Assembly (NCBI GenBank): GCA_013398955.1
Contig: VWPU01008518.1
Span: forward strand, 94,448 to 158,447
DNA: 64,000 nt
Reading direction: 5' to 3'
From: Callaeas wilsoni
Taxonomy: Eukaryota; Chordata; Aves; Passeriformes; Callaeidae
The notes under the pieces are model-generated. The model was not told the DNA's origin. It searched no databases and worked only from the letters and a program-made list of their open reading frames with translations. Below are positions 1 to 10,866 of the stretch, piece by piece. Numbering within the stretch: position 1 is the first letter of the stretch; every line of letters begins with the position of its first letter. The position numbers were made by a program, and so were the translations under genes.

Positions 1-3000
1 CTCACTTTCCCCCAATTCTTCCCATGGGAAAACACAGTGCTCTAACACTTGGTGTTTGTGTTCACCTAACCACAGGACTGAACCACTGCGTGGCTTCCTC
101 CACCACTGTGATCCAACACCTCCCTGCCTCTCTCCTGGCAGCACTTTGTAACCTATTTAAGAAATTACATGGAGACATTGGCCTGACCTGTAAATCAATA
201 GCAAGACAACATGTCTTACCAGGATGGGACTGGGAGGGGAAACATCCAGGGCTGTCACCATCCTCACAGCGTTTCCTGCGGGAAGAAGCGTTCCCTGTGG
301 CAGAGCATTATGATGACCTTCCTCATGTGAAATCCTCCTCCGGGGATTTGCAAACCCAAAAAAATCCTCCTCTGGGGATTTGCAAACCCCAACACTTTCT
401 GCTCAGAGTTGATAAAAACCTTCCCATGCCTGTATATCCTTGCTCGGAAGGGCATAGAAAGCCTCAAAGCTGCAGCATCAGAGCTGCTGCAGGATCGGGC
501 AGCCAGGATGGAGCAGCCAGGGGTGAACAGCACGAGGCACCCCCGGAGCTGAACGGGTCACACAGCACCCCACTGTGGGAGCTGCCTGCTGGGAATGCCA
601 GAGGGAATCCCGGGGGTTTTCCAGGCTCCCCTGCTGCTCCTCTGCCAGGTACATGCCGGCAGGTTCCCAAGGGCGCAGCTCAGCACAAGCAGCAGCCCTG
701 TGGGGGACAACAATCGCATCGCTGTGCTGGGATTCCCCTTTCCTCCACAAAAACCCCATCATCACAATCGCTTTTTCACCCTGTGTTTGCTCAGTCACAA
801 CAGATAAAGGCACTCGTTATTTTTACGTGCTCTGTGACTTTATGGATGAACGTGACATTTCTGACTGACATAATTTGATGAGGGAAACAAGGTATTGGCA
901 CCTAAACATTAGTGATGGGTGCTTTACGAATGTCTGGATACCCAAAAATAGCTGCAGAAGACAGTGCTGCTAGTACATATTAAGCACAAGAACAAGCAAT
1001 GAAAGCATTCCCAGAACTGCTCGAGGGAATAGCAGACTTTTCATTTAACGCTGTATTATTCAATTGGATAATCTGATTAAATATATAGGTTATGTGAGGA
1101 CCTGATGCTATCCCCTTTAAGAACTGCTGCATATAGACGGAAATAAAATAACAACCAATTGCATGTGAAAGAGAGCTACAATAAATGCTATTTTTGATGC
1201 AATTTCTCTGGAGAAATTGGTGGCAGATGCATCATGCTGCTATTTGGTTAAAAGGGCTGTTTTCTCCCAGATGAATCAGTTTATGAACTGTAGTGAATTG
1301 GCCTTTGCCAAAATAATTGATGAAGTAAGAGCCATTGATACCGGGTATTCTGTTGGAATTTCCATGTTTTATTTATCCTGTGCTTGATTTACATATGTAT
1401 GTATATAAATGCCAAATGTATTTTGTGAGAGATGCTGGAGCTGCTCTTAGATCCCTGTGGTTTTGGGTTTGGTAGCAGTCACACCAGTCCTGTGAGCTGA
1501 GTAAGCTGAATATATTTAACTCAGTGCTTTTCCTATGTCTGAGCAGGGGATTTGCCATAGCCTGTGGCTGGCTGTTTATTAGCATAACTTAATGGCTGGC
1601 TATAAATAGAAATGAAGGGAGGTGCAGACAGAGGCTTGCCTTACTAACCTGTCTCTTGGGCCCTTGCCTGTGATCTTCCTTTTTTTTAGGTTTTTTTTTC
1701 CCTTTTCCACAGTGATAAATAGTTAAAATGCAATTACAATGTTAATTTGTTGTGTTAATGTGCTGCGGCAGGAAGCCAACGGGAGCTGCTCTGGCAAACT
1801 GGAGAGCCAGTCAGCTGCCATTAACCATCCAGGCTGCCGGGGGAGTCCTCCACCACGGAAAAACCGGGAAACACAATCAGCATCTTATCAAGGCTGACAC
1901 CCAAAGTGATGCAATCAGGTTCAAGTGTCCCAGAAGGACCACGGCACTGAATAAAGATAAAGCCACTCAGCCTTTTCTTGCTTCACTGGGGTCATTGGGA
2001 AGGGAAGGATGTCATTAACCAAGCAATAAATCTCACTCCCGAGGCTTCCAGTTTGGGTTTTCTCCCCTGCAGCCCCTCGGTGATGCAAGGAAGGGGGTGG
2101 CACCCAGGACCCCTTTGTCCCTGTGTGGAGGGTCCTCCCCAGGCACCTCTGTTTGTCCAGAGGGAATCCTGGTGGGGAGCAGTTCAGGGGTTCATGGGCT
2201 CCAGCACTGGTTGCTGTTCTTCCCTCAAGTCCATCCCTTTTTTCTGCTGCTGCATTATCAAGGGCTTCAGTGCCCCCTCAGAGGGCTTTTCATGGCTCTC
2301 CTCTGCCCCAGCAGCAGCTGGAAGTTGTCCAGACCTCCAAACTGTATCCTTTGGATTTTTAAGAGACGGCAGGTTTTTCATCTCCTCCCCATTTATCTGA
2401 CATTCCAGGTTCATCCCACGTTCCCAAGGAAGATGGCAAAAGGAAGAAGTGTTGTCTTTTCTGTTCTTGAAATTGGAAGGATTTCTCCTGCCATGGGCAG
2501 ACAACCCTCAGGTGAAGAGCCCAAATTGTGAATTAAGATCTGAAATATTATTCTTGGCTTGAGAGTGATCCAGCTGCTGCTGTTCTCCTTGTAGGGCCTA
2601 AACCACTCTGTGGGTGTTTTAGTGCTCTCAGCACACAAAAATTATATATATATATCAGGGTGCTGGGAGGAATTTTCCCTTTGGCTAACACATCTATTCC
2701 ATTCCACCTCTCCTTCTTTATGAATGTTTACAAAGTACAACCTGCTTCAGCAGCACTCCTTAGAATTTATGGCAAGATAAAACACAACCTTAATCAAATA
2801 CTTTTTTGGTCAGGACTTACATAAATAAGTAAAACAGTCTCCGAACCAGAGGATTTGCTGGTAATAGAAAAATGTCTTTCTGTTGCAGTACCTGGCTCTT
2901 CAAGGAATTAAAATTCATTAGCCTCCCCCATTTAGGGAAAAAAAAAAGGCTTTTAAACATCAATTTAGAATCCATTTACGGGCTCTCTCAAGGCCCTGTA

Positions 3001-4382
3001 TTACCACTTAGATCCAGGGTTATGTTTCCCTAATAAAATGCTGGGAAGTGTGGAAAAGCAGTAGGCGACCTGGAATTTCTGAAATTTTTTCTTTTTTCTT
3101 TTTACTAAAATAAATGTTCAGATGCTAAATTACCTCTAAAAAAACAAACAAAAAAACCCAAACCCCAAAACCAGAAATCCCTCCCAAAATCAAACAGAAA
3201 CCCACCCCCACAAACTCTTGTAAACAGGAGAAAATTAGAAATTCACTGCCAAAATATGCAAATGATGTAAAGTTCAAAGAGGCCAAATGGCACATTCCTG
3301 TTTACCATAGCCCTGGCCTGGCACAGTGCTCAGTGCTTGCAGAGAGGATTAATGAAACATATTGGCATTAAAATTAGTGTTATCAAGGTAAAGAATATTT
3401 ACTTTTCAAAAACTGCTCACTAAAGGATAAATGTAGAGCTATGTTAACATTTCACAGCTTGATACTCTGAGACCTGATTTTTGAGTAGCCCAAGTCCCCC
3501 CGTCTGCAATTGAAGCCAAGAGGTTTGGATTTTGAAGATAGCAGAGGTGGAAGAATGTTAAAGTCTCTTGGAAAGCCAGGAGATGCTGTGTGTGTCAGGC
3601 TGCCTACACAGCCAGGCACTCTGCTGCAAAGGTAAGGTGGGACTGATGCTGCCGTGTCCTACTGAATCGTTGGGCAGATGTATTTATTAGTGCTTGAAAA
3701 ATCTGGTTGCTCTATTGGCCATGAAAAATGGCCTGTGGGGAAGCACGAACTCATCATTGAGAGCAGTGTCTGCCTCTGTGCCGTGAATGGAGCTTGTGGC
3801 CACAGAGTGAAGAGCAGAAATAGATGCTGCTGCTGTCGATTCCCTCCTGGAGCAGTGTCCTTTCCATGTGCGATGTGAAGCAGGACCCGTGCGTTGGCTG
3901 GAAACCTCGCCATGGGAGAGTACAGGGCGTGGGGAAACTTTCCAGGGCAGAGAGTTAAAATGAAGCAAAAATTTAGATTGGATATTTAAATGTGGCAGGA
4001 GGGGTTTAAAAAATATTAGTAAAGACCATCTGCCAAAGTAGGGTTTGCTCCTCCTAAAGTAGCCTGGAGAGAAGGGCACTGTAAATACGTCAATATATTC
4101 CTGATTTACAGAGATCATGCCTTGAGATAGCTCCACGTGCCTGTTCTTTCCCCGCTGTGATGCCTTGGGTCCTGTTCCCTCTGTTATCATCACATTAATG
4201 AGCTTCTGCTGCTCCTGTAGGTTCTTTTACAGTGTCCAAAGGCACCTCATACCCTGGAGCCGAAGACCAGCAGCTTACAACAACCCATCCCCTCGGTGAA
4301 CTTCATGCAATTAGTGATTGTTAACACAGTGTTGGTGTTTTCCTATGAACTGAGGGGTTCACATCCCGAGCCATAGACTACT
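1..4382. other. Intergenic, no gene seen
   Basis: No supported gene. The long open frame over bases 24-878 has low-complexity Pro/Ser-rich content, no splice context and no family resemblance, and I do not call it. Bases 331-362 and 363-394 are a small direct duplication of a 32-bp unit. Bases about 1,020-1,350 and 2,700-3,450 are AT-rich, repeat-poor and contain several TAAT cores; an octamer ATGCAAAT lies at 3,256-3,263. These look like possible non-coding regulatory DNA, but nothing in the sequence alone proves it. Confidence 0.6.
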
Positions 4383-4700
4383 TCAGTTCTCTCCCCCCTC
4401 TGTGTAAAGTTCTTTCTCATGTTGAGGTGGAATTTCTTGTATTTTGGCCATAGCTCCTCATCCTGTCACTGGGCACCATTAAAAATCTGGCACCATCCTC
4501 TGACATCCCTTGGAGGTGTTTATATGGATTGATGATGCTCAGTCTTCTCCGGACTAAACAGGCCCAGCTCCTGCTCATGAGGGAGATGCTCCAGGCCCCA
4601 AATGAACTTTATGACTTCCACTGGACCTCTCTAGTGGCTCTTTCTTGTTCTGAGGAGCCCAGAACTGGACACAGCACTGCAGATGTACCTTTTCATATGT
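4383..4700 (-). mobile_element. CR1 LINE fragment
   Basis: The plus strand reads as the antisense of an avian CR1 3' region: a stretch ending in a CCTGTCACTGGGCACC-like segment, then CAGTCTTCTC, GCCCAGCTCCTGCTCATGAG, and GAGCCCAGAACTGGACACAG. The element is truncated at both ends and diverged, with no coding capacity. Boundaries are approximate. Confidence 0.85.
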
Positions 4701-7180
4701 CTCTTTGCCATAAAATCCTGTTTAATGGTAGTATATCAGCACTGACAATTATTTTTAAAGGGTATTTCTCATTTTATGTAGATTTAAAAACTTTGCCATA
4801 TTTGCCAAGAGAGACAGATTGTTAAAGGCCAGAGAAACCCTTTCCCTCTCTTGGCACTCCACAGGGCCACACAGCTGGAGTGAATTTTAATATTATTGTC
4901 TCCAATTTAAAAAAAAATTAGGCCAATTTTAGGGGGAAAACAAACCCAATCAGGATTTTCCACTAAGCTTAGCTCATGCCTGCCCTTTAAAATGTTATAA
5001 ATAGAAAAACATCATCAACAAACTCCTTCACTGTGCAAGAGCCTAATTTCTTCCTCTCCGCTGGGATCTGGTGTGTTTTTCAGAGTCTGTCATTAATTGT
5101 GCTGTATTGTGAGCATTTTCTGCTTCACTAGTTAGTCAGATAGGCAGCAAATGGAGTCAGCTCTAGGTCAGAGAACACAAAAAGCCAACTCCTGCTGCCT
5201 CCCAGTCAGGTAGGGATATTGAATTGGGCTCCACATAATTGAAAACATTAGCAGGCTGGACAATAAGCCAATTCTTAAACACACAAGCCTGAAACACAAC
5301 AAAGAGACAGGGTCTGAAATTCCCAATGAGCCTGATCCATCTGACCATGAAAACAATAGAATTTCCTGCACCTCTTGCAATGGGATCAGAGTAGGGTGCC
5401 TGGAAAGAAATACCAAGGGCCCAGTGATCTAAAGGTAGAGATCAAAATATTTAACTTCCCCAAAAGCTGTGGACAGAAGTAGGCTTAGCATTGCCAGTTT
5501 TTGAACAGGCATGCTGAGACACAGAAGAAGATATGGGGTGTTTTGCCATGTTTTTAAAAGTGGACGAATAAAGCCTTTTTCTACCTATGAATAAGTAGGC
5601 ACATCTTACTTGCCCAGAGCATCTCCTTCCCCAATTTCTTGTCTAGAAGTTGCCTTTAGCCTCTTTCCAACAGAGGGGAGTTCTGACAGGCAGAAAGTAC
5701 CCCTCTGTTCAGTGGTGTGCATTTTCCCAGACATCAGCTCTTGTTTAAATGAGACTAGAACCTCCAGCTTTCCTGAATATTGTGGTGTTTTCACCGTGAC
5801 TAAAGGCACAAAGGCTGGGGGATATCACCTGGCACTGCAGACATGATACACACAATGTCTGCTGGCTGGGGCTTCAGCCCAAAAACAGCCACACCTGAGA
5901 ATCAGACATTGGCCCCTAAATGAGTGATGGACACTTCTTAGCCAGCCTCGCTCTTTTCCAGCTGAGGAGATATCACAGGCTGACCCTTTTTCCCCTGGAC
6001 AGTCTATAGCTAAATGCTAAAGAGGGACTCTGGAACAGGGAATGGCAGATCCCAGCCGATGTCTCTGCTGGGTACAGGCACAATTTGCAGTAGCTGAGCG
6101 TGTCCCTGCATGGGGCACAGCAAATCTCCTGTGTCAGGGGCTATTTGGATGGCTGTAGGCAAGTAATATCCTGGGTAAGCACACAAATATTCCCATGCAG
6201 GATGTGCATAGGATGAACTTTCCATATGGCCATAGCTGTGACCTCCCTTTCCTTAGCTTCCTTTTTTTGGTTTCATTGTCCGAGTCAGTGGCAATGGAGA
6301 TCATCCTGGCCATATGAATGTGCAGGAGGAGAGGTTACAGTACTTCAAAATGCTCTGCTTTTTATTTACAGCGTAATGCAGCTGGAGGAGGAAAGCAGAG
6401 GCTCCAGCTCACATGGGACATGCAGGGAAATGGTGCCCTTGGGGATGGGCTGCTCTCTATGGAGCATTTCAAGTGCCCACTAATGCTCACCTCTGCTGCT
6501 AAAATGTGGAGAATGGAGAGACAGAGAGGGGAGCGTTCATCACATCTTCTTGTGCAGACAGATTTTTTTCTGGGGCAATTATCATATTGCTTCCCATCAA
6601 ATATAAATTTGCATGTTATACTGTAATATCAGGCCTCCAGGCCTGGTCTCCACCGTGGATGCTGTGCCAGCAGCAGCCCTTACATGCATTTTAATCAGAG
6701 TTCATTGCATATGCTGTCTTCCATGTGTCTTTTTGTATAAGAAATGCAGAATAACAGTCGTGGCTATGCAAAATACGTAAGGAAAGAAACTGTACAAACA
6801 CACGTGATGGAGCTTCCCTTATCAGGTGAGCAGCACTGGCAGCCACATCCTCTGGGACCTGTGAGATCAGGGAATGGCAGGAATGATGACGTGCACTGAG
6901 CAGAGGAGATAAGGCAAGGAATAATTCCCTGTTGCCTCATGCTGTTTCAGGCCTCCTATCTACACGATCACAGCCCCTCGCTCTGTGTAGGCCGAGCGTT
7001 TGGCACTCGGTCCAACAATACCCACCCAGCGTATCAGCAGCACAACAAAATGTTCAAAAGTCAGAGCTCGGAATCTGCCCAGCTCGACCCCTCTGAAAGG
7101 TGTAAGTCAGCGCTGGCTGCTCCTCTGTGATTGGCCCCCAAAGAGCAAAGTGATTTCCTGAGCAAGGGGGCAACTGGAAT
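4701..7180. other. Intergenic, no gene seen
   Basis: No open frame here has coding character, and no recognisable repeat family was found. The sequence is moderately AT-rich with scattered short open frames under 105 codons on both strands. Confidence 0.6.
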
Positions 7181-7181
7181 A

Positions 7182-7257
7182 CGGATGGATGGATGGAGGG
7201 ATGGATGGATGGATGGGTGGATGGATGGATGGAAATGGATGGAAGGATGGATGGAAA
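7182..7257. repeat. (ATGG)n microsatellite
   Basis: Imperfect tandem ATGG units (GGATGGATGG with occasional GGAGGG or GGGTGG variants) run directly into the AAGG array that follows. Open frames across it translate to Trp/Met/Asp/Gly runs and are artefacts. Confidence 0.95.
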
Positions 7258-7375
7258 AGGAAGGAAGGAAGGAAGGAAGGAAGGAAGGAAGGAAGGAAGG
7301 AAGGAAGGAAGGAAGGAAGGAAGGAAGGAAGGAAGGAAGGAAGGAAGGAAGGAAGGAAGGAAGGAAGGAAGGAAG
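7257..7375. repeat. (AAGG)n microsatellite
   Basis: About 29 almost perfect tandem GGAA/AAGG units form a pure purine strand of about 118 bases. Open frames read Lys-Glu-Gly-Arg on one strand and Pro-Ser-Phe-Leu on the other; neither is a gene. The tract is expected to vary in length between individuals. Confidence 0.97.
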
Positions 7376-7556
7376 TTGGTGAGTGGCTGTACCTCCAGTA
7401 TCTGTCCAGGAGCCTACAGAAATTGCCCTAGAGAGAATCCGAGGGCATAAAACCTGAACCAAATCACACCCTGCTATAACTCCATGGGGAAAAAAAAGAA
7501 GATGATCTCCTGTAGCCACTGTATTCTATATCTAATAGATGAATCTGTCAGGACCA

Positions 7557-7695
7557 AGGCTGCCAGGGCTCAGGGAGTGCTTGGACACTGCTCTCAGGCA
7601 CAGGGTGGGACTCTTCGGGGTGCCCTGTGCAGGGACAGGACTTGGACTCGATCCCTGTGGGCCCCTTCCAGCTCAGGAGATTGTTGATTCTACGT
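7557..7695 (+). mobile_element. CR1 LINE 3' tail
   Basis: The plus strand carries a CR1 sense tail: AGGACTTGGACTCGATCCCT, then GGGCCCCTTCCAGCTCAGGA, ending near GTTGATTCTACG, a decayed form of the CR1 terminal ATTCTATG motif. It is 5'-truncated, as is usual for bird CR1. Confidence 0.85.
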
Positions 7696-7939
7696 GCAGG
7701 GCATATGCGTGCATTTCTCCACCTCCACACTTGAGGACAATTAATTTCATTACGTCTCAGGAAACAAACTTGCTTCTTTCATAAGGCAGTACTCTGCTGA
7801 GGGGGGGCGTGCTCATTCAGAAATCCCTCTTTACAACCTCAGGCATTGTTTTCTTGCTGATGCAAATGCCACGTCAGAGGCATCGTGCAGGAGCTGTGCA
7901 GCCTCACCGTGGGCACAGGGAAGTGCTCCAGCTGAACAA

Positions 7940-8085
7940 CGAGGTGAAACATGTCACTGGAAACAAGGCAGGGATCATCTTCTCACTTCTGGCCAGGGCC
8001 GTCATCAAATTTACAGCGCCTGTAAAAGCACAAGGCTCCCTCCCCTGCCAGCAATCCCGACAGAGCTGTCTCATTTCGCCGAGGT
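7940..8085 (+). repeat. 146-bp module, copy 1
   Basis: This segment is bounded by CGAGGT at both ends, present in the long subunit and absent from the short one. It is almost identical to 8,464-8,609 and to the inverse of 9,466-9,611. Copy 1 has a few substitutions that the other two copies do not share. Confidence 0.85.
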
Positions 8086-8463
8086 CATGGCACTGCCTGC
8101 TCCGGCACGGGACAGGTACGGGGAGTTGTAAACGCCTAGCTGGCAAAGTCTGAGTGAGGCATTGAATGTTCCAGCAGTAAAACACATTTTAGCTTTTTAT
8201 TTGCTTCAGAATGGCTCTAGAGAGCTGTGCAGCCTCACCATGGGCACAGGGAAGTGCTCCAGCTGAACCAACCACAGCTCACTGCACTGCCTGCTCCGGC
8301 ACGGGACAGGTACGAGGGTTGTAAACGCCAAGCTGCCGAAGTCTGAGCGAGGTGTTGAGTGTTCCAACAGTAGAACACATTTTAGCTTTTTATTTGCTTC
8401 AGAATGGCTCTAGAGAGCTGTGCAGCCTCACCATGGGCACAGGGAAGTGCTCCAGCTGAACAG

Positions 8464-8609
8464 CGAGGTGAAACATGTCACTGGAAACAAGGCAGGGATC
8501 ATCTTCTCACTTCTGGCCAGGGCCGTCATCAAATTTACAGCGCCTGTAAAAGCACAAGGCTCCCTGCCCTGCCAGCAATCCCGGCAGAGCTGTCTCATTT
8601 CGCCGAGGT
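8464..8609 (+). repeat. 146-bp module, copy 2
   Basis: It has the same 146-bp length and CGAGGT ends as copy 1, and was carried along by the 524-bp duplication. Where it differs from copy 1 (for example GGCTCCCTGCCCTGCC rather than GGCTCCCTCCCCTGCC), the inverted third copy agrees with this one. Confidence 0.85.
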
Positions 8610-8938
8610 CATGGCACTGCCTGCTCCGGCACGGGACAGGTACGGGGAGTTGTAAACGCCTAGCTGGCAAAGTCTGAGTGAGGCATTGAATGTTCCAACA
8701 GTAAAACACATTTTAGCTTTTTATTTGCTTCAGAATGGCTCTAGAGAGCTGTGTAGCCTTACCGTGGGCACAGGGAAGTGCTCCAGCTGAACCAACCACA
8801 GCTCACTGCACTGCCTGCTCCGGCACGGGACAGGTACGGGGGTTGTAAACACCAAGCTGGCAAAGTCTGAGCGAGGTGTTAAATGTTCCAACAGTAAAAC
8901 ACATTTTAGCTTTTTATTTGCTTCAGAATGGCTCTAGA

Positions 8939-9398
8939 GAGCACCTCAGAGGCGTGTCCCAGGTCCCGAGAGCAGACGGCCGAGGGGGAGGAGGGGGAAG
9001 CACGGCTCTTATTCAGGTAAGGGCTTGAATGCCATCGGTGACGCCAGCAGAAATCCCTGGGATGCTGCGATGGAAAAGCAGGGGTGGGAACCTCTGGAAT
9101 CAGCTTCTTGGGATGCTGCTGTGCCACTGCTCGTACAGCCACATGGGTTGCGAGGATCACAGAAAAACAGCTGTTTGCAAGCAGCACAGAAACATGGGTC
9201 ACCTTCACCGCGTTTCAGAGCAAACACCACGCAGGGATGAAGGAGGCAGTTCACAAGGGTCAAAGAATCCTGAAAGAAATGTCTTCTCAAGCTTTGAAAC
9301 GGTTTCTGGAAGGTGCGAATGAGCCCGTGCCTCGCCCCAGCGGTGTGCTATAAACTCACACCTTTAACAATGTGCTTTTCCTCCCGGTGCTGCTGCAG
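8939..9398. other. Intergenic, no gene seen
   Basis: This is spacer between the 524-bp duplication and the exon-like segment that starts at 9,399. Several overlapping open frames of 70-100 codons occur on both strands, but none resembles a known protein. No repeat family was recognised. Confidence 0.5.
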
Positions 9399-9716
9399 CT
9401 GAGGCCCCTCCACCGCTCCCTGCGTGTGATGTCTGCGCTCGGGTCCATGGGGGAGAGCAGTTGCCACCTCGGCGAAATGAGACAGCTCTGCCGGGATTGC
9501 TGGCAGGGCAGGGAGCCTTGTGCTTTTACAGGCGCTGTAAATTTGATGACGGCCCTGGCCAGAAGTGAGAAGATGATCCCTGCCTTGTTTCCAGTGACAT
9601 GTTTCACCTCGCGGGCAGCAAACCCTCCGTCCATCCTCAGCACGTTCCAGAGGAGCCCCAGGGTGCTCCTCGTGCAGTGCTTGGAGTCTGACAAAACCCG
9701 AGCCCTCAATCCACAG
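9399..9716 (+). other. Exon-like segment, unrecognised
   Basis: A pyrimidine-rich stretch ends in GCTGCTGCAG at 9,398, and a consensus donor CAG|GTGAGT follows base 9,716. The 318 bases between are open in one frame for 106 codons (Leu-Arg-Pro-Leu-His start). The segment contains the inverted 146-bp module. I do not recognise the translation, and no partner exons are evident nearby. It could be a non-coding RNA exon, a decayed exon, or chance. Confidence 0.25.
9466..9611 (-). repeat. 146-bp module, copy 3 (inverted)
   Basis: This is the inverse complement of the modules at 7,940 and 8,464. It has exactly the same length and the same terminal hexamer (ACCTCG on this strand). It matches copy 2 more closely than copy 1. 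Flanking sequence is not shared, so only the module was copied here, or the flanks have since been lost. Confidence 0.85.
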
Positions 9717-9854
9717 GTGAGTCTGTCCTGGGACACGAGTGAGTGGAAGAGGCTGAATTTCCACTGCTGAATGGAGGACAAGGCACACAAGCAGAAAAAT
9801 CCCTTCTGTCGTTATAGATGTGTTTAGTCTGGCCCCACATCAGGGCATTCCTGC

Positions 9855-10003
9855 AGAGCCCCCATCCCTGGAAGCGTCCAGGGCCAGGTTGGACAGGGCT
9901 TGGAGTAACCTTGAATAGTGAAAGGTGTCCCTGCCCATGGCAGGGGGTTGGAATGAGTTCGTTTTCAGGTTCCTTCACACCCAAACCATTCTGTGATTCT
10001 GTA
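9855..10003 (+). mobile_element. CR1 LINE 3' tail
   Basis: This is a sense-oriented CR1 tail: CCAGGGCCAGGTTGGACAGG, then GCAGGGGGTTGGAATGAGTT, ending ACCATTCTGTGATTCTG, which contains two copies of the terminal ATTCTGTG motif. It is 5'-truncated. Confidence 0.93.
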
Positions 10004-10721
10004 AAAACAATGTTTTCTGTGCTATCACTAAGACTTGGATCCTGGCAAGGTTCTGTGTGTGTGTGCTGGCAAAATGGCATTGGAACTACCTGAAAATCAA
10101 AGGAAACAAATCCCAGAGTGACAACAAACCTGGGAAAAAACAGAGAGAGAGATACAGAGTCTGATCATAAAATAAAACTTTAATTCTTATAAAGCCCTAA
10201 ATGAGACACAGGAAGGGCAAATATTTGTACTGCTGCTGACCTTCTCAGGCAAATAACACGTCAGGCCCTGTGGGGCTGGAGGCATCGTGCTGCTGGGAAG
10301 TGAGAAATCACCAAAAGCCACAGCGGGCTGTAGAGAACCAGCTGATTACTCAGGGGAGTCAAATTCCAGCACAGTGAGAAGCCCTTACCCGGATCAATGT
10401 GCCCAAACAACAGATCTATTTTTGCCATTATTTTTTGCTATTGAAGAGAGAGGAATTCATTTCCAGTATATGTCTGGAGCTGAAATTCAAACATATTTTC
10501 AGTATATGTATAATTTTCTGTGTGTAATTGGTCCTGCTGTCTCAGCTAGACAATAGCTTTTAGTATTTTGAGCTGAAAAATGATCTTCTAAAAATTTTTG
10601 GTAGAATTTGCCATTCCATCGCACTAAGAAGCTGATTTTGGTGGTGTCTGTGCCTCCAAGGGCGCAGCACTGCTTTCACAACAGGGAAAGGGGCTTGCCT
10701 GAGCTGAGCACGTGGCACAGT
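10004..10721. other. Intergenic, no gene seen
   Basis: No coding sequence is supported. A short AT-rich patch near 10,430-10,560 repeats TTTTCAGTATATG twice within about 30 bases. No recognisable mobile element. Confidence 0.5.
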
Positions 10722-10866
10722 CCCAGAATCAGAGAACGGTTTAGGTTGGGAAGGACTGTGGAGACCTTCATTCCATCCCTCTGCCGTGGGCAGGGACACC
10801 TCCCACTAGAGCAGGTTGCTCCAAGCCCCGTCCAACCTGGCCTTGGGCACTTCCAGGGACAGGATG
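10722..10866 (-). mobile_element. CR1 LINE 3' tail
   Basis: On the plus strand it begins CCCAGAATCAGAGAACGGTT and continues AGGTTGGGAAGGACTGTGGA, then CCCCGTCCAACCTGGCCTTG and CACTTCCAGGGACAGG. This is the antisense of a CR1 3' end, so the element points to the left. Confidence 0.93.

Larger units (their letters stand above)
7891..8938. repeat. 524-bp tandem duplication with long/short subunits
   Basis: Two tandem copies of a 524-bp unit, 7,891-8,414 and 8,415-8,938, differ at only scattered positions. Each unit splits into a long subunit (331 bp: 7,891-8,221 and 8,415-8,745) and a short one (193 bp: 8,222-8,414 and 8,746-8,938). Both subunits start GAGCTGTG(C/T)AGCC and end with TTTTTATTTGCTTCAGAATG followed by GCTCTAGA. 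The short subunit matches the long one except that a 146-bp segment is missing and replaced by a few unrelated bases. Duplicated open frames in both copies reflect the duplication, not a gene. Confidence 0.92.

Noticed and set aside
24..878. Open frame of 284 codons at the left edge
   Set aside because: Low-complexity composition, no domain, no splice or promoter context, and overlapped by open frames on both strands.
7061..7519. Open frames across the ATGG/AAGG microsatellites
   Set aside because: Periodic peptides produced by simple repeats; not coding.
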